From NCBI GenBank assembly GCA_021636625.1, contig JAJWLX010000008.1, positions 1-64,000 of the forward strand: a stretch of DNA of 64,000 nucleotides. Reading direction: 5' to 3'. Of this stretch, positions 43,386 to 53,045 are shown piece by piece (the stretch's first letter is position 1; each line of letters begins with the position of its first letter). Both the position numbers and the translations under genes were made by a program. The stretch comes from Prevotella sp. Its GTDB lineage: Bacteria > Bacteroidota > Bacteroidia > Bacteroidales > Bacteroidaceae. The notes under the pieces were generated by a model, which was not told the DNA's origin, searched no databases, and saw only the letters and a list, made by a program, of their open reading frames with translations.

Positions 43386-46211
43386 TTAGAATGTTACTGA
43401 CAAACCAGCCACGATGCTGCGATTCAGAGGATTGGTTGCACCGAATACCTCAGGATCTGACTCATCGAGATGGTCGAAGCTAAACAAATCTACACCACGT
43501 ACATACAACTTGGCTGCATTCAGGAGCTTGGTCTTGGCGAGCATCGCCTTAGGGAAGTTGTAATAAACCTCGATGTTGCGAAGCTTGAAGAATGAGCGTT
43601 CAAACATCCAGAGGGTGTTTGTATTGTAGTTGTTGGCATTGCTGGTTGAGCTCAGCGCCGGGAACTTGGCTGTGCTGGCTGTCTCAGGAGTCCAGCGGTT
43701 GTCGTAGTAGTACCGAGAGATGGTGGTGTTGCCCACCAGTGGCTTGTACATACTCTTGGTAGAAAGCACGCCGCTATAACGGCCTGTGCCCTGGAACATC
43801 GCATCAACGCCCAGTCCCTTCCACTCTACTCCCAAATGGATATTGTAGTAGATTTCAGGAGCCACGGTAGAATATCCGATGGCTGTCTTGTCGTTGGTAT
43901 CAATCTGTCCATCCCCGTTCACATCCTCATACTTGATGTCGCCCGGACGAGGAGTGCTGCCCAGAAGCTGTGGCTTGGAAGCATCGATGTCTGCCTGGTC
44001 CTTGAAGAAGCCGATAGCCTTGTAGCCGAAGAGCTGGCTTACGCGATGGCCGGTGCTTACCAGGTTAGGATAGAGCTTAGGAGCCTCATCCTGCTCCTTG
44101 ATCTGGCTGCGATAGTAATCGATGTTGGCACCGATGTTGAACTTCACGTCGCCAATCTGCTTGTTGTAGTCGAGACTTGCCTCCCAACCCCAGCTATCCA
44201 CGATACCATCGCCCTCGTATGGAGCATCCACACCCAACTCTGAAGAATACTTGCCTGCGGTAGAAACCCAGATGTTGGAACGGCGCTGATAGAAACCATC
44301 GAAGCTGAAATCGAGACCGCCAAACAGAGTGGCATCTACTCCGGCATTGAACTTGGCTGCCTTCTCACGGGTCAGACCGGAAGTGGCAATGGCATCAAGA
44401 TAGGTACGGCCGAAGTCGCTTTGGAAACCGCTGTTGAACGGATAGGTACCACCAGTTGTCTGATACTGCTGCATATAGTACATCCATCCGCTCTCTGGCA
44501 GAATGTCGGTCTGAATGATGCCGTAGGATGCACGGAGCTTGAGGAAATCCACCCAGTTGAGATTCTTCATGAAGTTCTCCTTGGAGAGTACCCAGGCTGC
44601 TGATACCGTAGGCGACAATGCCCACTTGCTGCCAGGAGCCAGACGGTTGGAACCGGATTCTACCAGGGCAAGGTCGAGGAAGTAGCGATCGAGCAGACCA
44701 TAGTGGGTGTACCAGCTGATGTTCTGGCGATAGAGCGTACTGTTGATGGCAAACTCATCGCTGAACTCGTAATCGTACTTCAACTGGCTGTAGATGCTGT
44801 GAGCGCCGAAGGTATTCTGATAGTCGGCACTGGCATCGGCATGGAAACGGCGGGAGAAGCTGTTGGTTGAGATGGAGGCACCGAGATCGCTCTCAGAACC
44901 ACCCGTAAAGGCTTTGCCCAACTGAGGTTCGCCATCCAGCCAGTCGGCTACCGTAGGACTTCCATATACGTATGTCTTGCTATAATTCTCGTAGATGTTG
45001 GAGAAATGGTCGTAAGCGATGCGACCCTGAACAGCCAGACCCTTCAATACCGCAGGGAGTTCCTGGCGGATAGTGAGGTCGGTATAGATACCACGGTTGT
45101 GATTTCTGGAGTAACCGGCATCCTGCGACTGAGCCACAGGGTTAACGGTACCCGCCCAGGTAGAGTTACCACCCCACTTGCCATCCTCGCCCTTCACGGC
45201 GAAAGCAGCAGAAGGCAGGCCATAGACCATATCCCACAAGTTGGCAGAACTGCCAGGAGCATTCGACTCGGCGAGCACACCCAGGAGGTTCACCTTCATG
45301 GTAGTATTCTTCGAGAGAATCATATCCATATTCATGCGCAAGTTACCCTTCACATATTTGTTATTGGTAGAATATCCCTCGTGGGTATCCGGATTCTTCA
45401 CGAAGCCATTGTCATACTGCAAGTCGAGCAAGGCATAGTACTTAAACTTCTCGCCACCGCCCGTAAACGAAGCGTTGAGCATATTGGTAACGCTGTGGTT
45501 GCGGAAGGTTTCATCCACCCAGTTAACGTTAGGATAGAGATAAGGATATTTGCCTGATCCGAAGGCATCCACCTCTTCCTGGGTATATCTAGGGTTCTCG
45601 AAGCCATCGTTGGCATAAGCCTCGTTCATCGCCTTGGCATAGGTCTGCGCATCCACGAACTTAGGCTTGTGAGCCATGAAGTTGATGGCATGGTCCAGAT
45701 TCACCTTGATTTCCTTGGAATTGAACTTACCGCGCTTGGTAGTGATGAGCACCACACCGTTGGCACCCTTGTAGCCATAGAGTGCGGTGGCAGCAGCATC
45801 CTTCAATACGGATACGCTCTCTACTTCCTCGGCAGAGATATACTGGATATCACGCTCGATACCATCTACCACGAAGAGAGGGGTGTTGCCATCCAGACTC
45901 TGCATACCGCGGATGTAGAAGGTAGGATTGATGCCGGCATAGTTGCCGGAATTCTGCAGCGAAATCAAGCCGGAACCCAGTCCCAGGATAGAGTTGCCGA
46001 TATTCTTGGCGCTGCGCTTGTTGGTACTCTCGCTGGTGATGACAGACACTGCTGAAGTTGACTGCTCGCGGGAGAAGTTCGCATTGGCGCCCACATCGAT
46101 GCTCTGAGCCGCATAGCGATGAGGAGCAATGGAATCTATTTTGACTTGTGCTGAAGCTGGCAGGCTCAGGAGAGCCATCACCATCAGTACAGCATTCTTA
46201 TTATTTTTCAT
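43386..46211 (-). CDS. SusC-like transporter lacking the N-terminal extension
   Basis: This 941-residue protein has a signal peptide (MKNNKNAVLMVMALLSLPASAQ) leading directly, after a short linker, into the plug (TSAVSVITSES...NPTFYIRGMQSLDGNTPLFVVDGIERDIQYISAEEVESVSVLKDAAATALYGYKGANGVVLITT). The usual carboxypeptidase-regulatory-like domain of about 80 residues and a VVVGYG TonB box are absent. The barrel is complete and ends VAGLSVTF. Such short SusC forms exist and may pair with the larger neighbour. The SusD at 41586-43364 follows closely. Confidence 0.92.
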   Translation of the reverse strand: MKNNKNAVLMVMALLSLPASAQVKIDSIAPHRYAAQSIDVGANANFSREQSTSAVSVITSESTNKRSAKNIGNSILGLGSGLISLQNSGNYAGINPTFYIRGMQSLDGNTPLFVVDGIERDIQYISAEEVESVSVLKDAAATALYGYKGANGVVLITTKRGKFNSKEIKVNLDHAINFMAHKPKFVDAQTYAKAMNEAYANDGFENPRYTQEEVDAFGSGKYPYLYPNVNWVDETFRNHSVTNMLNASFTGGGEKFKYYALLDLQYDNGFVKNPDTHEGYSTNNKYVKGNLRMNMDMILSKNTTMKVNLLGVLAESNAPGSSANLWDMVYGLPSAAFAVKGEDGKWGGNSTWAGTVNPVAQSQDAGYSRNHNRGIYTDLTIRQELPAVLKGLAVQGRIAYDHFSNIYENYSKTYVYGSPTVADWLDGEPQLGKAFTGGSESDLGASISTNSFSRRFHADASADYQNTFGAHSIYSQLKYDYEFSDEFAINSTLYRQNISWYTHYGLLDRYFLDLALVESGSNRLAPGSKWALSPTVSAAWVLSKENFMKNLNWVDFLKLRASYGIIQTDILPESGWMYYMQQYQTTGGTYPFNSGFQSDFGRTYLDAIATSGLTREKAAKFNAGVDATLFGGLDFSFDGFYQRRSNIWVSTAGKYSSELGVDAPYEGDGIVDSWGWEASLDYNKQIGDVKFNIGANIDYYRSQIKEQDEAPKLYPNLVSTGHRVSQLFGYKAIGFFKDQADIDASKPQLLGSTPRPGDIKYEDVNGDGQIDTNDKTAIGYSTVAPEIYYNIHLGVEWKGLGVDAMFQGTGRYSGVLSTKSMYKPLVGNTTISRYYYDNRWTPETASTAKFPALSSTSNANNYNTNTLWMFERSFFKLRNIEVYYNFPKAMLAKTKLLNAAKLYVRGVDLFSFDHLDESDPEVFGATNPLNRSIVAGLSVTF

Positions 46212-46279
46212 CGAATTTACTTTTTTAATCTGTAACTTTAATCAAGTAACCTTTACTCAAGAGATAACCTCCGGCGGGA

Positions 46280-48316
46280 TTACCAGCCTGGGTTCTGAAC
46301 GAGATAACCCTTCAACACCTCGGTCTGTGGGAATGGGAACAGATACCACTTTACATCGAATCCATTCCACCATGCACGGGCTCCCGTGGTGATAGGCAGG
46401 CGCTTATACTCAAAATGAGATGGCTCATACCAGGCATCATTGTCCTTATTCAGCTTCTTGTTGGTTCTGTCGCCATTATACCACTTGTTGGTAGTGGTCT
46501 CCCACTTGCCCGTAGCATCATCCTTCACCTGGCGGTAGATAACCAGACGGTGGAGCGTGCGGCTGAAGAGGTCGGCTCTCTTATAGCGCTTCATATCGAA
46601 GAAGCGGGTGTTCTCGAATCCCAGCTCGCAGGCACGCTCGCGCAGCAACTCTTCCAGGAGATTATCCTTGTTGGTGGTAAGATTCTCTGATGGGTTACAT
46701 TCCGCAAGTCCCTTCAAACCTACACGGGCACGGATCTTGTCGATGTATTCCAAAGCCTTGACATTGTTGCCGTCAGCCTGAAGCAGAGCCTCGGCATAGA
46801 TGAGATAGAGGTCGGAAAGACGCATCTCTACCCAGTGTGGCTTCTCACGCTCGTAGGCAGAACCGGTGATTCCGTCGGCAATGTACTTGTTGTGGAAATA
46901 GCCTGTAGCATAAACGCCCACACACTTGTCTGGACCTGTACCGGCATTGGTACCGCCCACATACAACTCTACATTCTGACCGGTTGACTTGCCGTCGCCC
47001 ACATTCACCTTGTCGCGCTGTCCGTTCACACTTACTGTTTCGTAAAGACGAGGGTCGCGGGTGTATTTTACATTCTGCAGTTCCTGCTTGCCTATCTTTC
47101 TGTCACCCTTGATGAACATGTGGTCCAATTCGCCAGCCTTCTCGGTCTCCTCCCAGTTGAATGGCTTGCCATCAGCCCAAGGGAACATCTCTACGAACTC
47201 CTGGGTAGGGCAATAAGCCTGGCGGTCGAGGGTACGCATATACTGACGTGCCGCCCAGCAATACCTGGAGTTGTGGTTGTTGTCGGTAACTCGGGTCTCG
47301 AAGATGACCTCCGGACTAGCCTGACTGATATACGCAAAGCGATAGGCAAAGCGATAAGCCTCAGTAGTCTTGGCTGTAGGCTCTACGAGATGATAAGGAT
47401 TGCCGTTGTTGGCATTCTCATTGAAAAAGTCTTCGCATGCCTTCTTGCACTGCTGCCACAACTCAGGCTTCTTGCCACCCATCCAAGCCAGACTGTCCTG
47501 ACTCGCATTCTCCATGGAATACTTGCCGCTGTAATATGGCTGGTCGTCGTTGAACAATGGAGAAGCAGCAAACTGCAGTACACGGCACTTCATCGCCATG
47601 GCAGCTGCCTTGGTCCAGTGTGCCTTCATGGTAGTGACATCATCATCAGAATAAGCAAAAGGAAGGGCTCCTGAATTGATAGCCTCATCATAAAGCTTGA
47701 GAATGAAATCGAGTGTCTTCTCTACCGAAGCACGTGGCGCATCCAGCTTATCTCCGTTTACATCGTATGAGTGAGTAACCAGAGGCAGACCGCCGTACAT
47801 GCGGAAGAGGTTGAAGTAGGAAGATGCTATCAGGCACTTCGCCTCAGCCACATACTGCTTCTTGGTAGCCTCATCCATATCAGGCACACGGTCGATATTC
47901 TCCATCAGGAGGTAGCAGGCATGCACCATCTCCCAGATATTCTCCTTGTCAAAACCATAGATGGAATTGCTGCTAGCTGCTGTCATGTAATCACCATACA
48001 CCAGATTATAGATAGCAACTGACGATGTAGGATTGTGCCAGCAGTCTGACATCGCCTCAATCTGACCACTGAAGTAACTGTGGGAGTTGCCGTCACCCGC
48101 CTTGAAAGGCAGACCGTAGTACTGGTTCTTATAAATACCGGTCAAGAACTGCTGGGTATATTCTGCACTATTGAAGATGGTATCAATGGTAATATCGCCA
48201 CCCGGAGTCTTTTCTATGAAGGAATCTCCAAACTTGATCTGCTCTGTACAACCCGTCACCGCAGAACCGATAACGGCAGTAAGAACGATTCCTCTGAATA
48301 TATTGTTAAGTTTCAT
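46280..48316 (-). CDS. SusD-like lipoprotein (tandem locus, proximal pair)
   Basis: This 678-residue lipoprotein has a signal MKLNNIFRGIVLTAVIGSA and lipobox VTGC followed by TEQIKFGD. The SusD core includes YVAEAKCLIASSYFNLFRMYGGLPLVTHSYD and LLRERACELGFENTRFFDMKRYKRADLFSR, ending LFPFPQTEVLKGYLVQNPGW. It is longer than average, with an extended middle region. It lies 39 bp downstream of its SusC and 68 bp before the second SusC. Confidence 0.94.
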   Translation of the reverse strand: MKLNNIFRGIVLTAVIGSAVTGCTEQIKFGDSFIEKTPGGDITIDTIFNSAEYTQQFLTGIYKNQYYGLPFKAGDGNSHSYFSGQIEAMSDCWHNPTSSVAIYNLVYGDYMTAASSNSIYGFDKENIWEMVHACYLLMENIDRVPDMDEATKKQYVAEAKCLIASSYFNLFRMYGGLPLVTHSYDVNGDKLDAPRASVEKTLDFILKLYDEAINSGALPFAYSDDDVTTMKAHWTKAAAMAMKCRVLQFAASPLFNDDQPYYSGKYSMENASQDSLAWMGGKKPELWQQCKKACEDFFNENANNGNPYHLVEPTAKTTEAYRFAYRFAYISQASPEVIFETRVTDNNHNSRYCWAARQYMRTLDRQAYCPTQEFVEMFPWADGKPFNWEETEKAGELDHMFIKGDRKIGKQELQNVKYTRDPRLYETVSVNGQRDKVNVGDGKSTGQNVELYVGGTNAGTGPDKCVGVYATGYFHNKYIADGITGSAYEREKPHWVEMRLSDLYLIYAEALLQADGNNVKALEYIDKIRARVGLKGLAECNPSENLTTNKDNLLEELLRERACELGFENTRFFDMKRYKRADLFSRTLHRLVIYRQVKDDATGKWETTTNKWYNGDRTNKKLNKDNDAWYEPSHFEYKRLPITTGARAWWNGFDVKWYLFPFPQTEVLKGYLVQNPGW

Positions 48317-48355
48317 TGTATTTACCTTATTTATATATATTAAATGTGTAATATA

Positions 48356-51300
48356 TTAGAAGCCCACCTTCAAAGACAGCATATAGGTACGCTGCAATGG
48401 ATAGGATGGTGCAGTGGTAGCACGTGCCTCAGGATCACCCCAGATATAAGGAGTGAAGGTAAGGAGGTTGTAACCGCTGAATGCCAGCTGCAACTGGTTC
48501 ATACCCATGCGCTTCATGAACGGAGCGTTGAAATCGTAGGAAATCTGCAGGGTCTTCAGGCGCAGATACTTCGCATCCTTCTCATAGAGGGTAGAAGTGG
48601 CGTAGTTGTTGTCCCAGGCATCCCATGATGCACGTGGATACTTCGCACTCTGGGATGGATTATCGGCTGTCCAGCTGTTCTCTACCACATACTTCAGGAG
48701 TCCACCCATCTCGTGAGAGGTCTTGTTGTAGAATGGCATGCGGAACACACCATCCAGCATACGGCTTACGTTCCAGGCACCCGTCCACTGGGTATTGACA
48801 GACCAACCCTTGTAGCTGAATCCTAGGTTCAGACCAACCATATACTCAGGATCATCGGTATAGCCCAGGTCGCGGGTCTTATCGTTCGGGTCTATCTTTC
48901 CATCGTGGTTCAAATCCACATACACGGCATCACCAGGCTGGATGTTCTCTACCAGCTGGGTAGGGAATTTCTCGCCGAAAGTCTTCTCATAGAGTGCCGG
49001 TGTCTGCTCGTCGTAATAACGCCAGAACTGATACATGCTGCGGGCACCCAGACGATGGTTCTTTGCCATCTGATAAGCCTCTGGCTGCAGAGCCTCACCA
49101 TTGTTGATCAGCTCATTCTGGTTGTAAGAGAGGTTGACACCTGCCCAATATCTGAAGTTCTTGCCTATCTTGTCCTGCCACTTCAGGGATGCTTCCCATC
49201 CCCAGCTGTTCACCTCACCATCGTTGGTGTAAGGCATCTTGAAACCGATGATGGTAGGTACATTGTTGTCAATCATCATGATGTCAGTACGGTGCTCGTA
49301 GTAGTAATCGAAGTTACCACGGAGCTTATCCTTCAGGAAGTTGATGTCGAAACCATAGTCCTGCTTATAGGCGTGCTCCCAGGTGATGTCGGCATTGTGG
49401 CGCGCCATCTCGTAGGCTCCCTTCCATACGGTGGTATTGTTGACACCGAAGATGTATCCGTATCCATCACGGGTAGAAACACCATTATTGTTGATAGCAA
49501 AAGGATCGGCGGTGTACATAAAGCGGTTGCCGTTCAGATTGGCATTACCTACCAGACCGTAGCTGGCACGGAGCTTCAGGAAGCTTACTACCTTGGTAAG
49601 CGGCTTGAAGAATGGTTCATCGCTCACTACCCAACCCACAGACATAGCCGGGAAAGTACCGTAACGCTTGCCCGGAGCAAAGTTCTCGGAACCATTGTAA
49701 CCCACATTGAACTCTGCCATATAGCGGTTGTTCCAGTCGTAGGTAACACGACCTACCAAACCTACCTGGCGGTGAGGCACATTGGTATAGGTGCTCGGAT
49801 AATAGCTGCTGTCCTGATTGTAGAGCAGGATGGCACCCACATTGTTCAAACCGAAGGAACGGTTGTAGTTGAGACCTGCCTCAAAATACCAGTAACGGCT
49901 GCGACCGGTCTTCTCTTCATACTTCAACTGCTCTTCGTTACCATATTTCTTATATTTATAGGTACCGTCGTCCTGGAGTACAGGGGTATAGGTAGCCTTT
50001 TTGGCGTAAGCATTCTTATTGATGGCGTAGGCACCATTGTATGAAGCCTTCATCTTGAAAGAAAGACCCTTGGTAATCATATCGAGCTTCTGCTTCAACT
50101 GGAGGTCGAACTGCAGCTTGTTGTTGGTAGTCTTCATGAAACCGCCATTCACATCATTATTGCCGAAATAGGTAATACCGCTGCCCCCCACGAAAGGAAG
50201 CTGGTCGGTACCGCAATCCTCATACTGGGACTCGGTAGAGATGTATCTTCCATTGATGATACCAGGACTGGAGAATGGAGTAGCCTGATAAGCCTCGTTG
50301 ATCAGACCGGATGAGCCCTGTCCGGAATATGGCTTGTTGGCATTATCTACCTTACCTGCCAGATTGAAGGAAATGGTGGTTGTCTTGGTGACATCCAGGT
50401 CGAGGTTGGCACGGTAGTTGAAACTGTTATACTGATAACCGAAGTCGTAATCCTGACCAAACTCCTTGAACAGACCACCCTGAGTATAGTAACCAACATT
50501 GATGAAGTAGCGTGCCGTCTTGGTACCACCGCTGATATTCAGATTGTGCTTACTCTGCATGGTAGCATCCTTCATAATGTATTCAGCCCACAAGGTGCTA
50601 GGGAAACGGATAGGATCACTTCCATCCTTGAACTTCTGGATAACGACATCAGAGAACTGAGGACTCAACGGATCACCATTCTTGCCATGCGAATTCTGGC
50701 GCATCATATTATGGAAGGTAGCATACTCGTAGCTGTTTGCCTGTTCTACCATCTTGGTAGGAGTCAGGATACCCCATGAAGTAGAACCGCTGATCTTGGT
50801 CTTACCCTCCTGACCACGCTTGGTGGTAATCAGGATCACACCGTTGGCACCACGCACACCGAATACGGCTGTGGCAGAAGCATCCTTCAAAACAGTGATG
50901 CTCTCGATTTCCTCAGGATCCACATCGCTCATGCTTCGCTCTACACCATCCACCTGAACCAAAGGGTCGGCACCATTGAAAGAAGCCTTACCACGAACAA
51001 ATACGCTCGCAGCATCTGCACCCGGCTCACCGGAATACTGTACTGTGGTTACACCCGAAAGCTGACCACCGAGCACATTGTTGACATTACCAACAGGGGT
51101 ACGGACCAGGTCTTCGCTCTTCACGCTGGAGAGGGCACCGGTAACAGTAACCTTCTTCTGTACACCATAGGCAACCACTTCTACAGCCTTGAGGGAAGTA
51201 GCCTCTTCTTTCAAGACCACCTGCATGCCGTTTTTGGCAACCACGGTCTGTGATACGAATCCAATGTAACTGATCTTTAACTTGGCACCTGGCTTCACGT

Positions 51301-51553
51301 TGAGAGAGAAGTTTCCATCAAAGTCTGTTACTGTACCCTGGGTAACTTTCTGTCCCTCGATGATAACACTAGCTCCAATAACGGCTTCACCATTGGCGTC
51401 AACAACAGTACCCTTGAGGATACCTGTCTGTTGAGCTATAGCCGTAGTCGCTTTAGCAGAACCTGCTCCTCCGCAAAGAGGGGCAAGCATCAATGCCGTA
51501 CAAAACAAAGTTGCAGGCACTGCCGAACTTTTCATAAATAGCTTGTTATTCAT
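48356..51553 (-). CDS. SusC-like TonB-dependent transporter (tandem locus, first gene)
   Basis: This 1065-residue protein has a signal peptide whose opening (MNNKLFMKSSAVPATLFCTALMLAP) is close to that of the RG-I SusC (MDNKLFFKESVLPVTLFCSALMFSP), so the two share recent ancestry or leader exchange. Next come a carboxypeptidase-regulatory-like domain (LKGTVVDANGEAVIGASVIIEG), TonB-box region (VEVVAYGVQKK), plug (EEIESITVLKDASATAVFGVRGANGVILITT) and barrel ending LSLKVGF. There is no STN domain. It is divergent from the AraC gene at 51954; that regulator or an unlinked HTCS may control it. The substrate is unknown. Confidence 0.94.
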   Translation of the reverse strand: MNNKLFMKSSAVPATLFCTALMLAPLCGGAGSAKATTAIAQQTGILKGTVVDANGEAVIGASVIIEGQKVTQGTVTDFDGNFSLNVKPGAKLKISYIGFVSQTVVAKNGMQVVLKEEATSLKAVEVVAYGVQKKVTVTGALSSVKSEDLVRTPVGNVNNVLGGQLSGVTTVQYSGEPGADAASVFVRGKASFNGADPLVQVDGVERSMSDVDPEEIESITVLKDASATAVFGVRGANGVILITTKRGQEGKTKISGSTSWGILTPTKMVEQANSYEYATFHNMMRQNSHGKNGDPLSPQFSDVVIQKFKDGSDPIRFPSTLWAEYIMKDATMQSKHNLNISGGTKTARYFINVGYYTQGGLFKEFGQDYDFGYQYNSFNYRANLDLDVTKTTTISFNLAGKVDNANKPYSGQGSSGLINEAYQATPFSSPGIINGRYISTESQYEDCGTDQLPFVGGSGITYFGNNDVNGGFMKTTNNKLQFDLQLKQKLDMITKGLSFKMKASYNGAYAINKNAYAKKATYTPVLQDDGTYKYKKYGNEEQLKYEEKTGRSRYWYFEAGLNYNRSFGLNNVGAILLYNQDSSYYPSTYTNVPHRQVGLVGRVTYDWNNRYMAEFNVGYNGSENFAPGKRYGTFPAMSVGWVVSDEPFFKPLTKVVSFLKLRASYGLVGNANLNGNRFMYTADPFAINNNGVSTRDGYGYIFGVNNTTVWKGAYEMARHNADITWEHAYKQDYGFDINFLKDKLRGNFDYYYEHRTDIMMIDNNVPTIIGFKMPYTNDGEVNSWGWEASLKWQDKIGKNFRYWAGVNLSYNQNELINNGEALQPEAYQMAKNHRLGARSMYQFWRYYDEQTPALYEKTFGEKFPTQLVENIQPGDAVYVDLNHDGKIDPNDKTRDLGYTDDPEYMVGLNLGFSYKGWSVNTQWTGAWNVSRMLDGVFRMPFYNKTSHEMGGLLKYVVENSWTADNPSQSAKYPRASWDAWDNNYATSTLYEKDAKYLRLKTLQISYDFNAPFMKRMGMNQLQLAFSGYNLLTFTPYIWGDPEARATTAPSYPLQRTYMLSLKVGF

Positions 51554-51605
51554 TTTGTTTATTATGACGTTAAGATTTTACTTTCTATTTTTCGGTTCGA
51601 CCATC

Positions 51606-51720
51606 TTGCTTCCAGCTTTAGAATAATGTTGTTTTTGGGATTCTAATAAGCTCGCTTTCTGCTCTGATGATCTCGCTTTGTTAGTCGCAAATCCTCTTGA
51701 AAAGGATTTCTGCGACAAAG
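51606..51720. repeat. Direct repeats (21-22 bp period) and hairpin in the susC leader region
   Basis: TTCTAATAAGCTCGCTTT (51641) and CTCTGATGATCTCGCTTT (51662) repeat at 21 bp, with a weaker unit (TAGAATAATGTTGTTTTT) 22 bp earlier. They run into a hairpin at 51676-51720 (CTTTGTTAGTCGCA with TGCGACAAAG, plus ATCC/GGAT). Confidence 0.5.
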
Positions 51721-51808
51721 CTATTAAACAACCATGGTTTTCATAGAATAAAATCGTTCAAGTATCATTAATATTATCCAAATCTTTGTTTTTTTATACA
51801 TTTCAGCA

Positions 51809-51816
51809 CAAAGTTA
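51809..51816 (-). promoter_or_regulatory. Candidate -7 box of the tandem susCD operon
   Basis: The minus strand reads TAACTTTG, giving a leader of about 250 nt. A second candidate, TAGCTTTG, lies at 51723-51716. No -33 fits either, so the start site is uncertain. Confidence 0.35.
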
Positions 51817-51861
51817 CATACTTTTTTGCATATATAATAATGTATAGTGGATTTTTTTGCG

Positions 51862-51869
51862 TAATTTTG
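51862..51869 (+). promoter_or_regulatory. -7 box of the AraC regulator
   Basis: TAATTTTG lies 84 bp before the ATG; no -33 at 19 bp. Confidence 0.45.
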
Positions 51870-51953
51870 CAGATGAATAAGCCAAATGGCTCAGGAAGCA
51901 ATAGCAGCAGAAGATAAGCCAGGAGGCAAAACCCAGAAACAAAACAAAGCATT

Positions 51954-52829
51954 ATGCAGACCAGCAAATACCTATTAGCAACAGAAAGAGACGCCGAATG
52001 GGGTCTCACCATCAGCACCGTGGGACGGGAAGAAATCGCCCCGGGAGAAGAATATCCTACCAAGGGACATGCCGATGGATATTACTTCGATATTCAGAAG
52101 GGAAGAACCCTCGATGAATACCAGCTTCTCTACCAGCCGGAAGGCGAAGGAGTGTTCCGCTCTGCCCATCTTCCGGAGACAAAGATCAAGGCTGGAGACA
52201 TCTTCCTGCTCTTTCCCGGTGAATGGCATACCTACCATCCATCAGGCACCAAGGGATGGAAAAGCTATTGGATCGGATTCAAGGGAAAGAATATCGACGA
52301 CCGTGTGAAGGCGGGATTCCTGTCCCCAGAAAAGCCGATCTATCACGTGGGCTACAGCAACGAGATCATCAGCCTGTATGAAGAGGCTTACAAGACGGCA
52401 CAGGAGGAGGCTGCATACGCTCAGCAAACAATGGCGGGTATTGTAAACCATCTCATCGGAAAGATGTATTCCCTGGAGAGAAACATCATCCTGAGCAAGG
52501 ACTCCAAGCATGTGGACATCATCAACAGGGCGCGTCTGCGCATCCGTGAATCTCTTGAGGATACACTCACCATCCAGGAGATAGCCCAGGAACTAGGCAT
52601 CAGCTACTCTTCGTTCCGCAAGCTCTTCAAGGAGCATACCGGCTTCGCTCCAGCACTCTACCAGCAGACGCTGAAACTGCAGAGAGCCAAGGAGCTGCTT
52701 TCTACCACCGATGAGAGCATCAAGGAGATTGCCTATCGCCTGAATTTCGAATCACCAGATTATTTCTCGGCTAAATTCAAGAGCCAGACTGGCATGAAAC
52801 CGTCTGATTTCAGAAACACCACCCGATAA
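51954..52829 (+). CDS. AraC-family regulator, probable rhamnose regulator
   Basis: This 291-residue cytoplasmic protein has an N-terminal cupin-like sugar-binding domain (DYQL-type segments: HADGYYFDIQKGRTLDEYQLLYQPEGEG, KAGDIFLLFPGEWHTYHP) and a C-terminal pair of AraC HTH motifs (about 190-291: LTIQEIAQELGISYSSFRKLFKEHTGFAP and IKEIAYRLNFESPDYFSAKFKSQTGMKPSDFR). It lies upstream of rhaB and is the only cytoplasmic AraC protein in the rhamnose region, so it is the best candidate to bind the shared operator at 53046-53071 and 58597-58622. That role is inferred. It could instead act on the divergent susCD operon, or on both. Confidence 0.85.
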   Translation: MQTSKYLLATERDAEWGLTISTVGREEIAPGEEYPTKGHADGYYFDIQKGRTLDEYQLLYQPEGEGVFRSAHLPETKIKAGDIFLLFPGEWHTYHPSGTKGWKSYWIGFKGKNIDDRVKAGFLSPEKPIYHVGYSNEIISLYEEAYKTAQEEAAYAQQTMAGIVNHLIGKMYSLERNIILSKDSKHVDIINRARLRIRESLEDTLTIQEIAQELGISYSSFRKLFKEHTGFAPALYQQTLKLQRAKELLSTTDESIKEIAYRLNFESPDYFSAKFKSQTGMKPSDFRNTTR

Positions 52830-52849
52830 AAAAATTCCCACAAACAGAT

Positions 52850-52865
52850 GAGGGTGTGTCATAAG
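52850..52865 (+). mobile_element. Possible insertion-sequence end remnant
   Basis: GAGGGTGTGTCATAAG is identical to the minus strand at 1486-1471. No transposase is nearby. Confidence 0.3.
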
Positions 52866-52888
52866 CTTCTTGCCTAGGGTATAGATAA

Positions 52889-52986
52889 GGCACGGATTAC
52901 ACGGATTACACGGATTACACGGATTACACGGCGCTAATGTGGGCAAAGCGATTATAATCGCATAAAGAATCCGTGTAATCCGTGCC
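52889..52986. repeat. 9-bp tandem repeat forming a large hairpin
   Basis: CACGGATTA is repeated 4.5 times (52891-52931). An inverted copy at 52968-52986 (AATCCGTGTAATCCGTGCC) pairs with its start. Between them is a 14-bp palindrome (GCGATTATAATCGC, 52948-52961). It lies between the AraC gene and rhaB and shows no gene. Confidence 0.75.
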
Positions 52987-53045
52987 AAAAACTGCTCCAC
53001 CCAAAAACTTAAATTTTTGATATTTCTTTTAGATTCTTGACCCTC

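Noticed and set aside
48905..50044. Plus-strand frame of 379 codons opposite susC
   Set aside because: Antisense to a full-length SusC with plug and barrel motifs; low-complexity and without domain features.
51879..51897. GCCAAATGGCTC upstream of the AraC gene as a further rhamnose operator
   Set aside because: It has pieces of the rhaB/rhaD element but without the N8 gap or the AATATCA part, and it lies downstream of the -7 box.
52889..52931. Short tandem repeat considered as a CRISPR array
   Set aside because: The 9-bp units are directly adjacent with no spacers, and no cas genes are present.
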